DNA of 64,000 nucleotides from Membranipora membranacea (GCA_914767715.1 OU612073.1:4896001-4960000); one strand, 5' to 3'. Numbered from the stretch's first letter, positions 10,505 to 24,018 are shown. Program-made: numbers and translations. Notes: generated by a model not told the origin, from the sequence alone.

Positions 10505-12740
10505 TAAACATCTAAAGTCACAAAATCTTCTAAATCTGAAAGCCTAACGATTGGTATGGTTAAATTTAGTAATGAGGCTATTGTTGGACTACAGCACATC
10601 ACAGATCCACATGATATCTGGAAGGCTGCACTGAAAATACTGACCACAGCCCGAGACGGATCTATTGCTACCAAGCTCATTTCTCAACATAGCAAGCCTT
10701 ACTGGACAACTGAGCTGACACGCCTATCCGTTGAACTCAGAGAGGCAAAAAAAATATTTAACACAGATCTACATTAACCAACAAAAACATGCTGCTGGAA
10801 ATAAAAGAGACATTCACATCAGCTTTAAGAGCGGCAAAATCGGAACACCTCGAGCAGCAATCAACTGAACTTAATGCCAGTAATGTCAATGTGTTTTGGA
10901 AAACATTTCGCAAAATGAACTAGAAACGTGAGGGCAACTCAATCGGACCTATAGTCAACAGTGGGTCCACCATCACCTCTGACGAAAGAAAGGCAGACGT
11001 GTTCTACAAGGACATTTTTCTCGTTCACCCTCTCAATAGTGCAAACTTTGACAGTCAATGGAAATAGTCTGTGGAAAACTCTGTTCAACCACCTGCAGTG
11101 GAGGTAAATCATGACTTAAATCGCCGAATAGAAATAAAGGAAATAACTGATGCACTACAAAAACTAAAAGGAGGTAATAAAAGCCCTGACTTTGATGGTG
11201 TCCACCCACTAATGTTGAGCTACTCTCCTGAACCATTTGTGATTGTGCTCTTCATCCTGTTTAATGCTATTTTGACCACTGCACTCTGGCCATGGACCAA
11301 GAATAAAGTGATATTGCTGAAAAAGCAAGGAAAAGATGAATACACGACAACAAAGTCATTCTGACCAATCACCATAAGCTCATATGTGGGAAAAGTGCTG
11401 GAAAGAATCTTAGAAAATCGAATAAGTGACTTTATAGAGGAGAAAAGTATATTGCCAAACTCACAATATGGATTTAGGAAAAATCGAAGCACCTCTAACT
11501 ATCTGACAAACATGATTGCTACCATTCAACACCAAGTGAAGACGAAGCACTCAGTTTCAGGCCTGTTCCTGGATCTGCAGAAAGCTTTCGATAGTGTATG
11601 GCACAATGGACTTCTCTTCAGACTTGCAGAATGTGGCCTATCTGGCAGAATTCTAGAGACTATCAGTCAATTCTTATACTCCCGAACAGTTCAAATACAA
11701 GTAAATGACCACCTTTCAGATCAAAAACCATGCCCACTAGGCCTTCCCCAAGGTAGTGTACTATCACCGTTGCTGTTCATCCTTTACACACGCGACCTTC
11801 TTGAACAGGTTAACGGACTTACACTACAATTTGCGGATGATTGCTCAATAATTTCATGGGCAAAAGATGATAAAAGTCTTTAGGGAGAAATGAACAACAA
11901 TGGAGCCTCCCTCTCATCATGGCTGAATAAATGGAGAATGAGTGCAAATTGCCAAAAGACAGATGTGCTTATAATCAATGGACTGATAAATCCTCCCGCA
12001 ATCCAAGGCCAGATGGTCCAGCAGGCAACAAAGACAAAGGTTCTCGGAATGATCATAGAAGGCATCATGTCATTCAAGATACAACTAGAGGAAGCCAAGA
12101 GTGAGGCAAGCAGAAAATGGAACATGCTCAAATCACACATAGGTGCTGGAATGAGTATGCTGGCTACAAGAAAATTACTAACCACAGTTATAATCCCAAA
12201 AGCATGTTACTGTGCACACCTGAAATCACAGAAAACACAGAAATCAGCATGTACACCTATCTGAAAGAAACTCTGAGAATGTCGTTTAAACCGCCGACTG
12301 AAGTTGTTCACAGATTCGCTAATGTTCAACCGATGAACATAAGATATAGACATGATCGTCTCTCAACGATTGAACAGCTCATGAATAATCTTGATTTACT
12401 GAAATCATGCTCTCGGAGTAAACTCGACATATACGATCTTAAGTGATATAAAAGCACTAAAGGACAGACAAATTAACATGATACTATAACTCTCAAGGAT
12501 CTAAATAAAACATCAATAAAAAGACATTGTAATGAAACTTGGAAAAGAAGATGGGAAGATGAGTCTCCACAGCACTTTGTAAAACACTGCACCCTGTTTA
12601 GCAACAGTAGGATGCTGTGTAACATTTTACCAGACACACCAATAAGTCTATCAAGTATTATAGACTTCATCATTCAGACAGTATTACTCTCAGTTACAGT
12701 ATCACGGCGTGTACATGATACTCATTTATGCAAGTAGTTT
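10505..12740 (+). pseudogene. 5'-truncated, degenerate non-LTR retrotransposon (jockey/CR1-type RT)
   Basis: The element begins in the linker between endonuclease and RT (10556-10777, with KPYWTTELTRLSVELREAKK) and runs through the full RT: GNKSPDFDGVHPLM, YGFRKNRST, LFLDLQKAFDSVWHNG, GLPQGSVLSPLLF and LQFADDCSII. It ends in a C-terminal region around 12240-12720. Stops interrupt the frame, including TGA in TCATTCTGACC near 11362 and TAG at 11881, and there are frame changes near 10780 and 12230. RT would reverse-transcribe element RNA at the nick; this copy cannot. It has about 95 percent identity by eye to 6761-7684 over the shared part. No poly(A) tail or target duplication was recognised. 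Confidence 0.9.
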
Positions 12741-12815
12741 ATAGTATTCGTATAACAAAAGGTAAATCGCTTACACATCTGTTATAACCATTTTGCCTGT
12801 GGTCATGTATATTTA

Positions 12816-15530
12816 CTCAGTTCATTAAAGTCAATTTTGGCAAATCTTGGGCAAAGAAGTTGTCCTCTCTTATTGTTGAAATTTGGTGGCTCATTTGCAG
12901 TATAGAGTTATCACCCATCTATCTATCTGTGTAAAACATTTTAGTTTCAAGCATGTGGCTAGACTGCTTCACAGAGTGAAGGGATACAGAGTAAATTTTT
13001 TAACAATAGTCAAGGAGAGAGTTTTTTACTCCTTGGTCAAGGTACCTGCAAGCTTTGTGTCAAGGGGAAAGTTATGTGAAGCTTGATGCAAAACACTCCT
13101 TTCATCTATTTGTCACAATTATAGGGTTCTGGAGAATGACCTGAATTCAAAGTTTTTGATTACAGTAAATAATAGAATATGCAGGCTCTCATGTAAAAGT
13201 TTCTTTTTGTACAGCCTTACTCCACGATTAGACTTGATGTTTTATGCTTAAATTACACCTGTAACTATCCTAGCTAAATTGGTAAGGTGGGTATAGCTAG
13301 GAAGGCAGCATTGTGGCAGTTATTATAATAGGATTAACTTTTACAATCCTTGAACAATGCTGCCACAATATACCCTTGGTCTATGCAATCATTGAACCTT
13401 ACATTAATCGAAAGGACCTCATATCAAATGTATCTGCGATCCATTGTCGACTGGGCTTTGGTTGACAGCCAGGTGTGCTCCGACCTGCCTGCAAACAGAG
13501 AGCAACCTGGCGCAGATATTGTGCCCTGGCCACAAGGCAACGAATTTCGCCGCCCATGCTCCGGGATGTGGCTTGTGACAAGACATCTGATTTAAATCAA
13601 CTTTCAATTTTAATCAGATGTAATAATGCAATAATACATAAATATCATAAGAAGCAACAAGTCTTGAGACACAAAGGTTATCCTCAGGTTTTGATATTCT
13701 AATATTACATTGCCTTTAAATCCTTTGGAAAGGCACAAAGGTAACAAACTCTTTCCCTGTAATGAAAGACAGAGACTGCAATACAACAGGTTGTTTACAA
13801 ATGAGATTTTCTTGAAGGATTAGAAAATTTACTCTGAGAAAACAATGTCTGTAATTGCTCTAACTGATATCTTCATCCAGCTCGAACTGCTTCCAATTTT
13901 GTTTGGAGGCCATCTCAGATTTGTTGTTTATTGAGGCAGCCCACCTGTTTGGCTAACCGAATCCTCAAAAGTAACAACATTATAACTTGTGGCAGTATAA
14001 ACACAGTCCCAGGGCATGATTTTGAAAAAATGTACAAATTGAACACCAAGGTCGACCACACAGATACCAGCTCACTGAAAATGCAGCAGAATATTTCACA
14101 AAGAATATTATGTGTTTATTATAAGTTTATTAGGGGTTGGCCCTCCAGACACACAGTTATCATAATCCTATACGCATCCAGCATAATTACATTAGTGTTT
14201 TTCAATAATAAAAATATTGGGATGACATTCGTGTAACATTTAAGCTCAAACATTTGGGTCTATTTTGAAAATGCTATCATTGAACAGTATCCACTGAAAA
14301 AGCCAAATCCAAACCATGTTTCGGAATATAGAAACATACAAAGTGAGGATGGTATAGCATAAACACCTCTCCCCCGAGCACCGTCTACTTGATTGTGCGA
14401 TAACTCCCGGAAGAAGGTTTACCCGGCTAGCCAAGAGTGAAGTGATCGCAACCTTGTATCACTTTTTTAGAAGCATGGACCATGGTTTTGTTGAGTAAAG
14501 AGAGTGTGGATCATTGAATGTCGACAAGGTATCATGGTCGTTTTCAAAAATGTAAATTTATGAGCAGCCAGCCACTAGAGCCTATTGATTCAACATAATA
14601 ATGATATGGTATCTTAGGTGCAATATAATTGGTATAAAAAAACGGGATACACTCAATATGGGCCAATTTTTGTATCAGAACTGGGGTTTCGGGCTTGGAA
14701 TACTGGTTGGAAAACATATTTGGTCTGAGCAGGAATTACAAGATATCTAACGCTGCGTATATAAATCAAAAATTCTATCGAGTTAAAAGTGCAGATCTGA
14801 CTGGCTAAAAGTGCAATACTATACTACAAGACAAACAGAGTATGAATCGGATATAGATTCTGGAAATTTCTGAATATGTATATAGAATGATGAAGATTAA
14901 TTATTTTGAGGTATATAGTCATTCTGATAGAATTTGATGGGTGTCTGATGGGTCACCACAATCTATACTGAAAACTTATATCAATCAACAGAAATATTCT
15001 TTTGTTTAAGTTCAGTATAGCATCTCCATTGTCATTTGTAAATTGCTCCACTCCTTTGATAAAAGGCAATTAAAATTTGTTTGAAACTGTACACAATGGC
15101 ATAGAAACTACAATTATATAGGCTCTTTGCACTGCCTTGCGCAACATTGCCACTGCACTGATGGATGAAATAAACACTGTAATGAAAAAGTAAACCGCAA
15201 TTTTAAATATGATAAAAAAATATTTCAAACATGCCCTCAAAAACTCATTTAGATAATGTGATGAACTGATGCTCCAAAAAAAACCAGATCTCTGTGAGTT
15301 ACCATGTCGAAGTGTAGTTCTGCCCAAGCAGAAAAACATGAACTTGGAGATGTTTTGTCAGATTTGGAGTTTTTTGCAGAAAAAAATAAATGAATAGTTA
15401 GCTGATTGACTAACGATCCAGGTGACCAAATGTGGTTATTCTGAATTAAAACCTGTAGGAAGGAGATAGCTTTTGGAAAAGTAAGGAGGAGATAACTACA
15501 ACTGAGCATTTTTGACTTTAAATAACTGAG
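12816..15530 (+). mobile_element. 2.7-kb TIR element, copy 1
   Basis: The ends are imperfect inverted repeats: CTCAGTTCATTAAAGTCAA on the left and, read inward from the right, CTCAGTTATTTAAAGTCAA. The bases outside are TA on both sides (tttTA-CTCAG and CTGAG-TAacc), compatible with a TA target duplication. A second copy lies inverted at 44835-48037, and homology stops at the same terminal bases in both. No transposase is recognisable; ORFs inside (for example 15249-15563 on the minus strand) keep similar frames in both copies but have no known motif. Probably non-autonomous; superfamily undetermined. Confidence 0.8.
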
Positions 15531-18423
15531 TAACCTTTGCTTGCTACTTTCTAATCCCCCCACTCCTTAGTCCGCTAGGGAGTTGGGGATGATATTTCAT
15601 TTTAGATGGACATCTACTCCAGAGTCAACACAAATACAAAATAGTGGATCAGTCTGCTCAATGCAGACACGGCCGGGGCTTTATTGCCCATCGGGCTGCC
15701 AGGGTAGCTTCTGCCCTTATGCCTGCCTTGGCGTCAGCCTTGGCGTCAGCCTTGGCGTGGTATCTCTGTTTACATGAACAAAACTTCAAAAGATCTCTTC
15801 AACCAGAACGCGAACATTCTCTCAGTAATTCTAAACCACATAAACCTTCGAATATTCACAATAATTATAATATTTCACATTTCATATTCTACATTTTTAT
15901 CCATGAGTGGTACTCAAACTACAAACACAAAATTATTTTCAGTGGCTATGGAACATTTAACCAGAATCGAACTTTACCTGTATAAAACATCACAACTAGA
16001 ATATAAGCTAATATTAGAAACTCTAGTCATCTCACTCAAATATATGCACCAAACGCTCTTAATACTGAACTATTCTACTCATTATGTGGCATGTAAATGT
16101 GTCGAAATATGACCACGGCATCAGGTGCTATGGGCTTTATTCCCATCAAAAAAAGGTTGGGTACCCCTATATCCTAGTCTAAAATGGCGAGGGGCTAAGC
16201 ACGTGGGCATTCAATTGTCAAAATTACGAAGCCAGCCTTGTCATATTTTCAAATAGCCCTGTCATTCCAAAAAAAAAAAAAAATTATATATTATATAAAT
16301 ATATATTTACATAGATTCAAATCTGTGCTTTTAAGTGTCATCTGTGTGTATTTGGCCCCAACTAAGTGTCACTCAAAAATAAGGAGTCATTTTATATGAC
16401 CCACAAAAAAATCACGTCTTAAATCCTCTTAAATAATCATGTTGGGCATCCTTAACCCAATAGTGATTAATGGTAGATAAAATAGCCTGACATGGTCGGA
16501 CAACTCCGATGCAAAGATTTGCCCTACTGAGTCATTCATATATTATATGAATCACTCATTGTCCAGGGCTTTTATGGGTACCAATCGTGGGATATATAAT
16601 ATATGACACTTTATTGCACAAATGTATATATATATATATATATAATCAGTTGAGCCGTATCTGTCAGATAATCGAACGATCCACCTCAGGTGCTCCACCC
16701 ATCATCTCATCATCTCACATCACCAGCATAATAGCACATTAGAATTCTCACATATATTTCAAAATAGCCTAGAAGAACATATATTTTTTGTTATTGAATA
16801 TCACATTCTATGTACACATTTGCCTTCATAATAGGCCTTTTTTAGTTCCTTCGTGTAATTTTGAGGTTCAATATTACATGAAATAAAAGATTTAACTAAC
16901 TAACTAAGTGAATGATTCCGGATTAGATCAGATCATATGACTTATATACGACCTGCCTGAGCCGGACTATTCTAGTTAGTTGGTTTAACCTCATATCTTT
17001 CACACACTTATGGTGTAAGATCCTTGTTGAAATGCACCTTTTCACCATTCCAACTTGAGTAGCATTGTTGAGTACTTTCCTTAGCAGTACTAGGGAAATT
17101 TGGTGAATCATATTTAGACCTTATATTTCATACTCCTTGGCGACACCATAGCACATACTGAGAACAGACTGGTGTATCAAACATATAATATATTTAAATA
17201 TTGGCATTATTCTTGAATGAAATTACTTGTTTTAAAATATAGCCAAAAACCAATGCCACACCAGTTATTATCTAATACCGCATTAATATTTATTGTAAGT
17301 CAAAATATGTCTGCAAACAGAGGCTTTTTCTCTTCTGTTTTATGTATTTGTCTTGGGGATGGGGCAATATATATATATAACATTTCAAGAAATGATGCTT
17401 CATCAAAACATTCGTATACACTATACATCAACACACCAGCGTAATATGGTTATCTCTCAGAGCTATTACTTAGCCGTTGTCATAAGAGTTGTCCTGTCTG
17501 ACTCAAAGAGAAGACAATTACAAAAAAGATTTGAAAATGACATTTTAATGTAAAAATATTGCAGTCAAATGATTTTTTTTTAAAAATCGGATTACTTACA
17601 ATAAGGTGTCATGCGTAACTTCACACAGTGCATAATAAGTTGATTATAAGGACAAATTTTACTATGTAACACTATGTAATTTTCCAATATTGGATCGCAT
17701 TTCATCGTTGACCATCCCATCCGATTATACATCAGATATTTAAAAATGGTTAATTGTAAAAGCAGTCGTGTCAACACGCAGAGGATTCACTGATGAGTCG
17801 TCAATTTCAAACAAAGACGACTCCAAGTTATAAATTCTGTATGCACACCAACCTAAACGTTTTCACAAAATTGAATCATCTAAAACACGATGACGAAGTC
17901 ATTCGAAGGTGAGAAGAGCCGACACATCATTCCTAACGATTCAGGTATTTTACACGTCACATTCTTGAATGTCAGTGAGTGAGTCAGTGAGGGATAGCAT
18001 TGTTTCTCATCATTTCTTTGACCGGTTTTATGATTACACAGTACAGAGTTGACTTGTACGTTTGTATGAGGAGGGTATGACCAAAAATGGTCACTGTATA
18101 CACACATTGAAGCACTTTATCGGACACAATGGCAATCTCGCCTTGATCCGGGGCCTTGATCCGGAGCATTTATCATCATCTATTTTTCTGATGCTGAATA
18201 TTTATTCACCTAGTTTGTCAGGTGTTACAACCATTGTAGAGAAAGAACATGGCCAGCTGAAAGCGACACGCTGCAATCACAGTGATATCTATAATAATGA
18301 TACTTGCGCTGTCTGTGTGTTAGTAGCAACAAGCTTCGAATGAGAGTTTCACAGGGAAGCTTTCCATCTTATATACCTTGCTAAAAATAGAACAGAATAC
18401 ACCTTTATCAAAAGAACAAAAGA
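15531..18423. other. gene-free stretch
   Basis: No supported gene. It contains a short GCCTTGGCGTCA tandem (15724-15758), an A/T-rich tract with poly(A) at 16269 and (TA)n near 16627, and several short ORFs without domain features. A duplicated CCTTGATCCGG lies near 18140. Confidence 0.5.
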
Positions 18424-19224
18424 AAAAATTGGTTGTAAGTAAACTGAAGCAGATCGAAATCACTGAATACCTCTACAGGCAGTCCCCAGGGCTGTGTCAT
18501 TAGTCCACTGCTTTTCTCTCTCTATCTTATTGACATGCCATCTAGTGATAACATAGAGCTGGTGAAATACGCCGAGGACACTGTCATCGTGGAACTCCTA
18601 GCCGATAACCAACCAACCGAGCTACAAACAATGACGGATAATATGTATGAATGGTGCTCCACTAATGACCTCATACTCAATGCTAAGAAGACAAAGAAGA
18701 TGATCATTTGTAATGCGAGGGATAATACATCCTACCCTCAACTGCTAGTAAATGGTACCCCTATTGAGCAGGTCAACCAATTCACATATCTCGGCACTAT
18801 CTTAACCAGCAAACTAGACTTCACCCCCAACACATTCAAGAAAGCTCGTCAGAGGCTACACATTGTCTCTAAGCTGTACCATCTAGGCGTTAATGAGAAG
18901 CTTATCAAAACATGTTACAAATCATTTATCGAGTCCATTATCACATATCATCTAGTGGTGTTGTATAGCCATATGAATGCAGACTGCAAGAGAAAACTCA
19001 TATATGTCATTAAAACGTCAGAATATCTAGCGGGTGACCTCGTATTTATATCGGCAGAAGACCTTTACACACACAGACTCAAAACTAAATCTCTTCGCAT
19101 GATAGCAACAGACAACGAGCCAATACTTAAGCTATATCAACTCCCCTCAGGTCGCTATCAAACAGTCAGATATAGAGTCCAGCTACGTGCCAAGTGTTTT
19201 CGATCGGAATGTATCAGGAAATAA
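18424..19224 (+). pseudogene. non-LTR reverse transcriptase C-terminal fragment, different family
   Basis: The frame opens with NTSTGSPQGCVISPLLFSLY, the RT block before the catalytic box, then LVKYAEDTVIVELL, LILNAKKTKKM and LVNGTPIEQVNQFTYLG, ending with an R-Y-x-V-x-L-R-A-K-C-F-R-S-E segment typical of the end of such ORFs. The catalytic box reads Y-A-E-D instead of Y-A-D-D, so a metal-binding Asp is replaced. A stop precedes the GSPQG block. It is distinct from the RT at 6.8 and 11.4 kb and is a 5'-truncated dead copy. Confidence 0.85.
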
Positions 19225-19889
19225 ACAGTCTATTTTTTATGACAATCTTTTATTACCAGTATATTTTTAGGATCAATCATTTTTAGACATTTATAAGAGC
19301 ATCCTACAGAGACATTTTATTTCTCAGAGATTGAGACGAATACAAAACATACATAATCTCACTAATCAATTATATGAATAGGAGAAAAATAACAGTATGG
19401 GATAAGTTACATGACCTAGTTTACTTTGTAACAGGGTCGCATTACAATAAATATACAGGCAGCGTTACACTTTCGTCTATTGAGGAACAAGATGTACCCG
19501 ATATACCCCTAGGCTCGAGGAAGAAGAGACGTCACTGCTCACAAATTTATCTGTAACATTATGAGCGGGATAGAAATTCTCACAAATTCCAAGTTAGCTG
19601 CAGCTGCTAAAAATTGGCGTACACATTCTTTAAAAATAAATGTGTTTCACTATGAGTCCATAAATAATAAGAACTAGGACATGCATTTTTAGCCCTTCCT
19701 AGTGGCTAGAAACGCTCTCAGAGCATCAGCGGCCGGGTTCTATCCCGGACACTGTTTGGGGATCACGCTGCCCTCAAACCCCCGGGTGGATCGCACGGGT
19801 ACTTTGCAACCTTGGAGCATTGGGATGAAGTGCAATATCGCTGTAAATTGAAATCTCCAACTTTTGAATTTAGATTACTTGGCAAGTAT

Positions 19890-20175
19890 GATATGCTGCT
19901 TAACTAATATTTCTATGTCATTTTGCTCAACCAAAATAAGTGTTGAGCTAGACAGAATATAGAAAAAGCTGTTACCTGTGCTGCAGAAGATTGCTGCTGC
20001 TATTCTGTATCAAATTCTATAAAATCTATAAAATGATCTGTATCAAAGGGAGATAACTCCGAAAAGCACATGCATAATTGCTTTTTTCTACCACAGTGAG
20101 ATGTCGTTGCGTCACAGTATTTAATGAAGACACTTTTTGATAGGCTGTTTACTTCACAGTGTCCAGTCTAGTGTT
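19890..20175 (+). repeat. 285-bp direct repeat, unit 1
   Basis: Shares long identical blocks with 20849-21137, including AAGCTGTTACCTGTGCTGCA, AAAGGGAGATAACTCCGAAA and GTCCAGTCTAGTGTTGTGTG. No coding capacity is visible. Confidence 0.85.
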
Positions 20176-20848
20176 GTGTGTTTTGTCTATGATTATTTCT
20201 ATGACTACATATGTTTCACTCAAAGATGGTATATGTTAGTAATATTATTTATGCGGAGTATCAGAATTTCCTCAAATTTAGATAGATTTAAATAACTATA
20301 TGAGATAATGGACAAAACAGTACGTTACTACATGCGCTCTGTATTATGAAAAGGTCAATAGGAAATTATTCTCCAGATGGCGAAATACTAACAATGCATT
20401 AGCTTTAATCTAGAAAAAATAGCTTGACTTACAGTTGAGTACTGTTTTTATGAAACAATTAGTTTACTCTCCAAAATGGAACAATGTTTTAATTTTTATA
20501 TGTACTCTAAAATTAAATGAGGATCATTTTTACTACATTGTAACCGGGAAATTTCATTACGAATTAAAATTACAGAAATATGCGTGAGAGGACAATCCTC
20601 AATTTATATTAACCCATTTAGTTTAGGTACAACAGTCACCGACAAAATTTTATGCAAAACAGTAGGAAGAAATTTTATTAAAAATTTTATTACGAACAAT
20701 ATTATGTTGTATATTTTGTTATAAGCTGGGCAAGGTGGGGACAGGATACAGTCATCCTGTCAGGAACTTCCACAAAGCAAAACAAATTACTCATGATTTG
20801 CTTGTTATATTCAACGACTTTCATCTGTGGTATATTTGAGCTTTGAGA

Positions 20849-21137
20849 TGCTGTTTAACTAATAATTTTATGTCATTTTTGCTTAATCAAAATAATGATG
20901 AGTGAGACAGAATATAGACAAAGCTGTTACCTGTGCTGCAGAAGATTGCTGCTACTATTCTGTATCAAATTCTATAAAATCTATAAAATGATCTGCATCA
21001 AAGGGAGATAACTCCGAAAAACACATTTGCATCATTGCTTTTTCTACCACAGTGAGATGTCGTTGCGTCGCAGTATTTTATGAGGACACTTTTTGATGCT
21101 CAGTGTCCAGTCTAGTGTTGTGTGTTTTGTCTATGGA
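20849..21137 (+). repeat. 285-bp direct repeat, unit 2
   Basis: Second unit of the repeat at 19890-20175, separated from it by about 670 bp. The pair could be termini of one inserted element or two insertions of the same short element. Confidence 0.85.
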
Positions 21138-21602
21138 AATAATAGTAAATAACGCAAACAAACAAAACTTCGATCAGGAATGGTAATCAGTTTTTATCTG
21201 TCACAAAACTACGGCTCTATGTTCTTTCTAAGCAGTGGTGCTTTAAAGGGTAACAACATTTTACTTTATTTACTCAATAATAGAAGGGATAGAGTTATGG
21301 ATAAATAGCTCTGCAAATAGTTTGAGTAGTGGTGTTGTCATCTGTTTCAATATCGGCACAAGCTAGTCTGACAATGTTATGTTTACTTGGCAATGTCAAT
21401 CCCTCATACTTCACAATTTCGGCAGCTCGCGTCTTTGCATTGGCTTTTTCATCACTAATATCCATTATAGCATGGGATAACATCTTTTCTACATTCTAAG
21501 TTTCTACTTTGCATAGGCCTACTGTCTACTGTAGACCAAAGTTTTTACAAAAACAAAAAATAGGAAAAATCTAAATTAAGCAGTCATATACAATTAACAA
21601 AC

Positions 21603-21995
21603 ATGAGTCATTCAAATTTAATTTTTCTGATTACCTATTTTTTCATCTTATATGAATTTTTTTCCCTTCTTTTTTTGCGATTTTGGAAAAAACATTCTCA
21701 TCGAATGAAAGGTATGCCAATAAAAAGCTACGCAGCTAGACTAGACTTGCAGCCTCACCAAAATTCAACAAGATCATCAGCTTATAAACACTGTGTCTCT
21801 ACATGGTACAGCACTTTATTAAATCATTGTCAACATTTTTTGATTTATAGTCCCATTGTTCCTTCAGGGGATCAAATTTTGTCCGGAAATGTTCGCCCAA
21901 TATATCATGGTAAGTATGTGACCATAAAAAAGTACAAAGAATCCGCTGAAGATGAACTAAGCCCATTATTATTTCTAGCTACTGACTGTGACTGA
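21603..21995 (+). CDS. uncharacterised ORF, possibly containing one real exon
   Basis: A 130-codon open stretch starts MSHSNLIFLITYFF (hydrophobic) and ends SPLLFLATDCD. The part after TTTTGATTTATAG (acceptor-like) codes for PIVPSGDQILSGNVRPIYHG and meets a strong donor, CATG/gtaagtatg, at 21909/21910, so a real exon may lie at about 21850-21909. I do not recognise the protein. It may be noise; an opposite-strand ORF lies at 21295-21483. Confidence 0.2.
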   Translation: MSHSNLIFLITYFFILYEFFSLLFLRFWKKHSHRMKGMPIKSYAARLDLQPHQNSTRSSAYKHCVSTWYSTLLNHCQHFLIYSPIVPSGDQILSGNVRPIYHGKYVTIKKYKESAEDELSPLLFLATDCD

Positions 21996-23860
21996 CCGTA
22001 CCCACAACAAAAGTAAAACTGTGTGAGTCAGAACTGGATAGGGTTAGACAGATCAAATCTAAGTCACATTTGAATTCATCTAAACCAGGGAGGGTGGGAC
22101 CTGTCTCAGGATATTGTAAGCTATGTCCCCCTGAAAAAATAATGCACAACCCTTAATAGATATGCATACCGTTGCTTTGATCAGCACCTGTAATATTTAT
22201 TAGGTTGTGTTGACAGACCAGGCACAGGGAACACTGTAGCTGGTAATGAGGGTCTGTGCTTCCATTAAAAAAATTCAGATTGGGGGGGGGAGGGTTGGGC
22301 TTCGAGGTATGACTTTATAAGTTTAAACTAGCAAATCATAACAAAAGAATAAAGTTGAAATCTGCCAGCTAGTTACTGCCATCGCCAGACATACCTTGTC
22401 TGTCCAGTAACTTTCACAATAGTAAGTTACAGCCAGATATCCATCGGCTTAGAATCCAGCATCAAGGGACCGGTTTCAATTAGAACAGTCATTAGCAGGT
22501 CGTTCGTTACAGTTAGCAGCAACTCTGCAATAATTAAACAACCAGACTGTACCTGCTTGAATTATCAGGCTGTCAAAAGGTCGTTGCCACTGTCCTTATC
22601 TGAATGCCGCAAATATGTTTCTGCAGATTGTTGTTGAAAAAGTGTTTAATGGAACAACATAAAAAGTTGTAATTAGCAGTCTTGTGGGTAAACTAGATAA
22701 CCTATACATATTATTGATTGGATATGTTACTAAACACTTCTACATTAATTGTTTGAAACATTTAAGGCTTCAACAATATTATCTACACTAACTTGGTAAT
22801 TTTACACTCACCATGACAATGAATATACCTCCACCTGTTTTTCAAATCCCCGAAGGCACATTCCACTTGAAATCTGTTTTTTTGTGAACTGAGTTGTATC
22901 TGGCTTCGGGAGGACCGGGGTTGACCTGGAGGAACATCTGATAATATGACAGGTGAGTTCTCATTACTAATCCGACCAGATGGTGTTCATTCTAACCCAT
23001 AAACATATAAGTGTGTTTATGTTTATGTATATGTTTATGTTCTAACTATGTTATGAGTTACAGTATATACCCTGTAAATGGATGGATTAGGGCATGAATA
23101 ACTGAAAACGGTCTAGTTTGGATTTGTAATAAAAAAATCCCTTCTTGTTTTGTCTCTTGATTTTTTGAGAATTTTTATCCTTTCTAAGAAAATTAAAAAA
23201 CTTATCAACAAATAGACAGATGTATCCACAGAGGGATAACTCAATGGATGTAACACACCCGAACATCACACTTAATGTCATGGGTGGACAACTTTTTTTT
23301 ACTAGTAATTTACACTTCACACTTGGCAGTTTTACATCATATTTTTTCCCAATGGCTTGTCTTGTCACACATTTATCAAACATGTTGTTTGAATGCCATT
23401 TAACGCCATTTGATCTATACCTGCTTACCAATGAACCTTCACTGTGCGTAACTGATTTGCTTTTTTTTCTGATTCTGGTAATACATGTTTATTGCAAACA
23501 TATTGATGATGTTTATTTATCTTGGTAAAAATTATGGCGAGTGTTTAGATTTAGACTTCTCATAACATCACATTCAATGTGGGCACTTAGTATCGCTTAT
23601 GCACGCCTTGGTGCGATTGAGAGTCAATTACTAATAGCTGATGCAGCTAATTACATGGTAACACTGAAATTAAATAGTAATGTTCTAATCCTTAGAGGCC
23701 GGATCTAACTGTTGCAGAATTTAGACTATCATTACAATTTCATCCTCATTAATGATTTAAATAATTGGATTGTACTCATAATTGATATTCACCACACAGG
23801 CTATTGTCATTGAAGGTTTGCAGAAACTACCATAATAAATTAAAATCTTATTAACATATT
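21996..23860. other. gene-free stretch upstream of the GH10 gene
   Basis: No supported gene. It holds a G tract at 22283, repeated TTTATGT units near 23015-23040 and a few ORFs (23087-23431 minus, 23220-23528 plus) that overlap antisense and show no domain. Confidence 0.5.
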
Positions 23861-23865
23861 AGTGA

Positions 23866-23920
23866 TGACATCATATTATGACATCATCAGTGTAAGGATT
23901 AATGGATGATTGTGACATCA
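23866..23920 (+). promoter_or_regulatory. cluster of three TGACATCA octamers
   Basis: TGACATCA occurs exactly at 23866-23873, 23879-23886 and 23913-23920, about 160-215 bp upstream of the GH10 start codon. The octamer resembles CRE/AP-1 (bZIP) sites. A regulatory role is inferred from clustering and position only. Confidence 0.35.
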
Positions 23921-24018
23921 CAACAGGTGTGATTTGATATAAGGAGCTTTAATAGTCTATAAAACCAGTTCATTTTAATTTAAATCACACATCCTAATGG
24001 GAGCTTGTTGGGTGACTG

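Larger units (their letters stand above)
19225..21290. other. intergenic DNA with a pair of direct repeats and a tRNA-like SINE fragment
   Basis: No supported gene. 19704-19760 resembles a tRNA-derived SINE head: TAGTGGCTAGAAACGCTC is A-box-like and GGGTTCTATCCC is B-box-like. A roughly 285-bp repeat occurs at 19890-20175 and again at 20849-21137. Confidence 0.5.

Noticed and set aside
12816-15530. Host gene in the TIR element, because ORFs are kept in both copies
   Set aside because: Similarity spans non-coding bases equally, several frames are open, and no motif is recognisable.
23087-23528. Overlapping antisense ORFs of about 100 codons
   Set aside because: No domain, splice context or conservation to compare; AT-rich chance ORFs.
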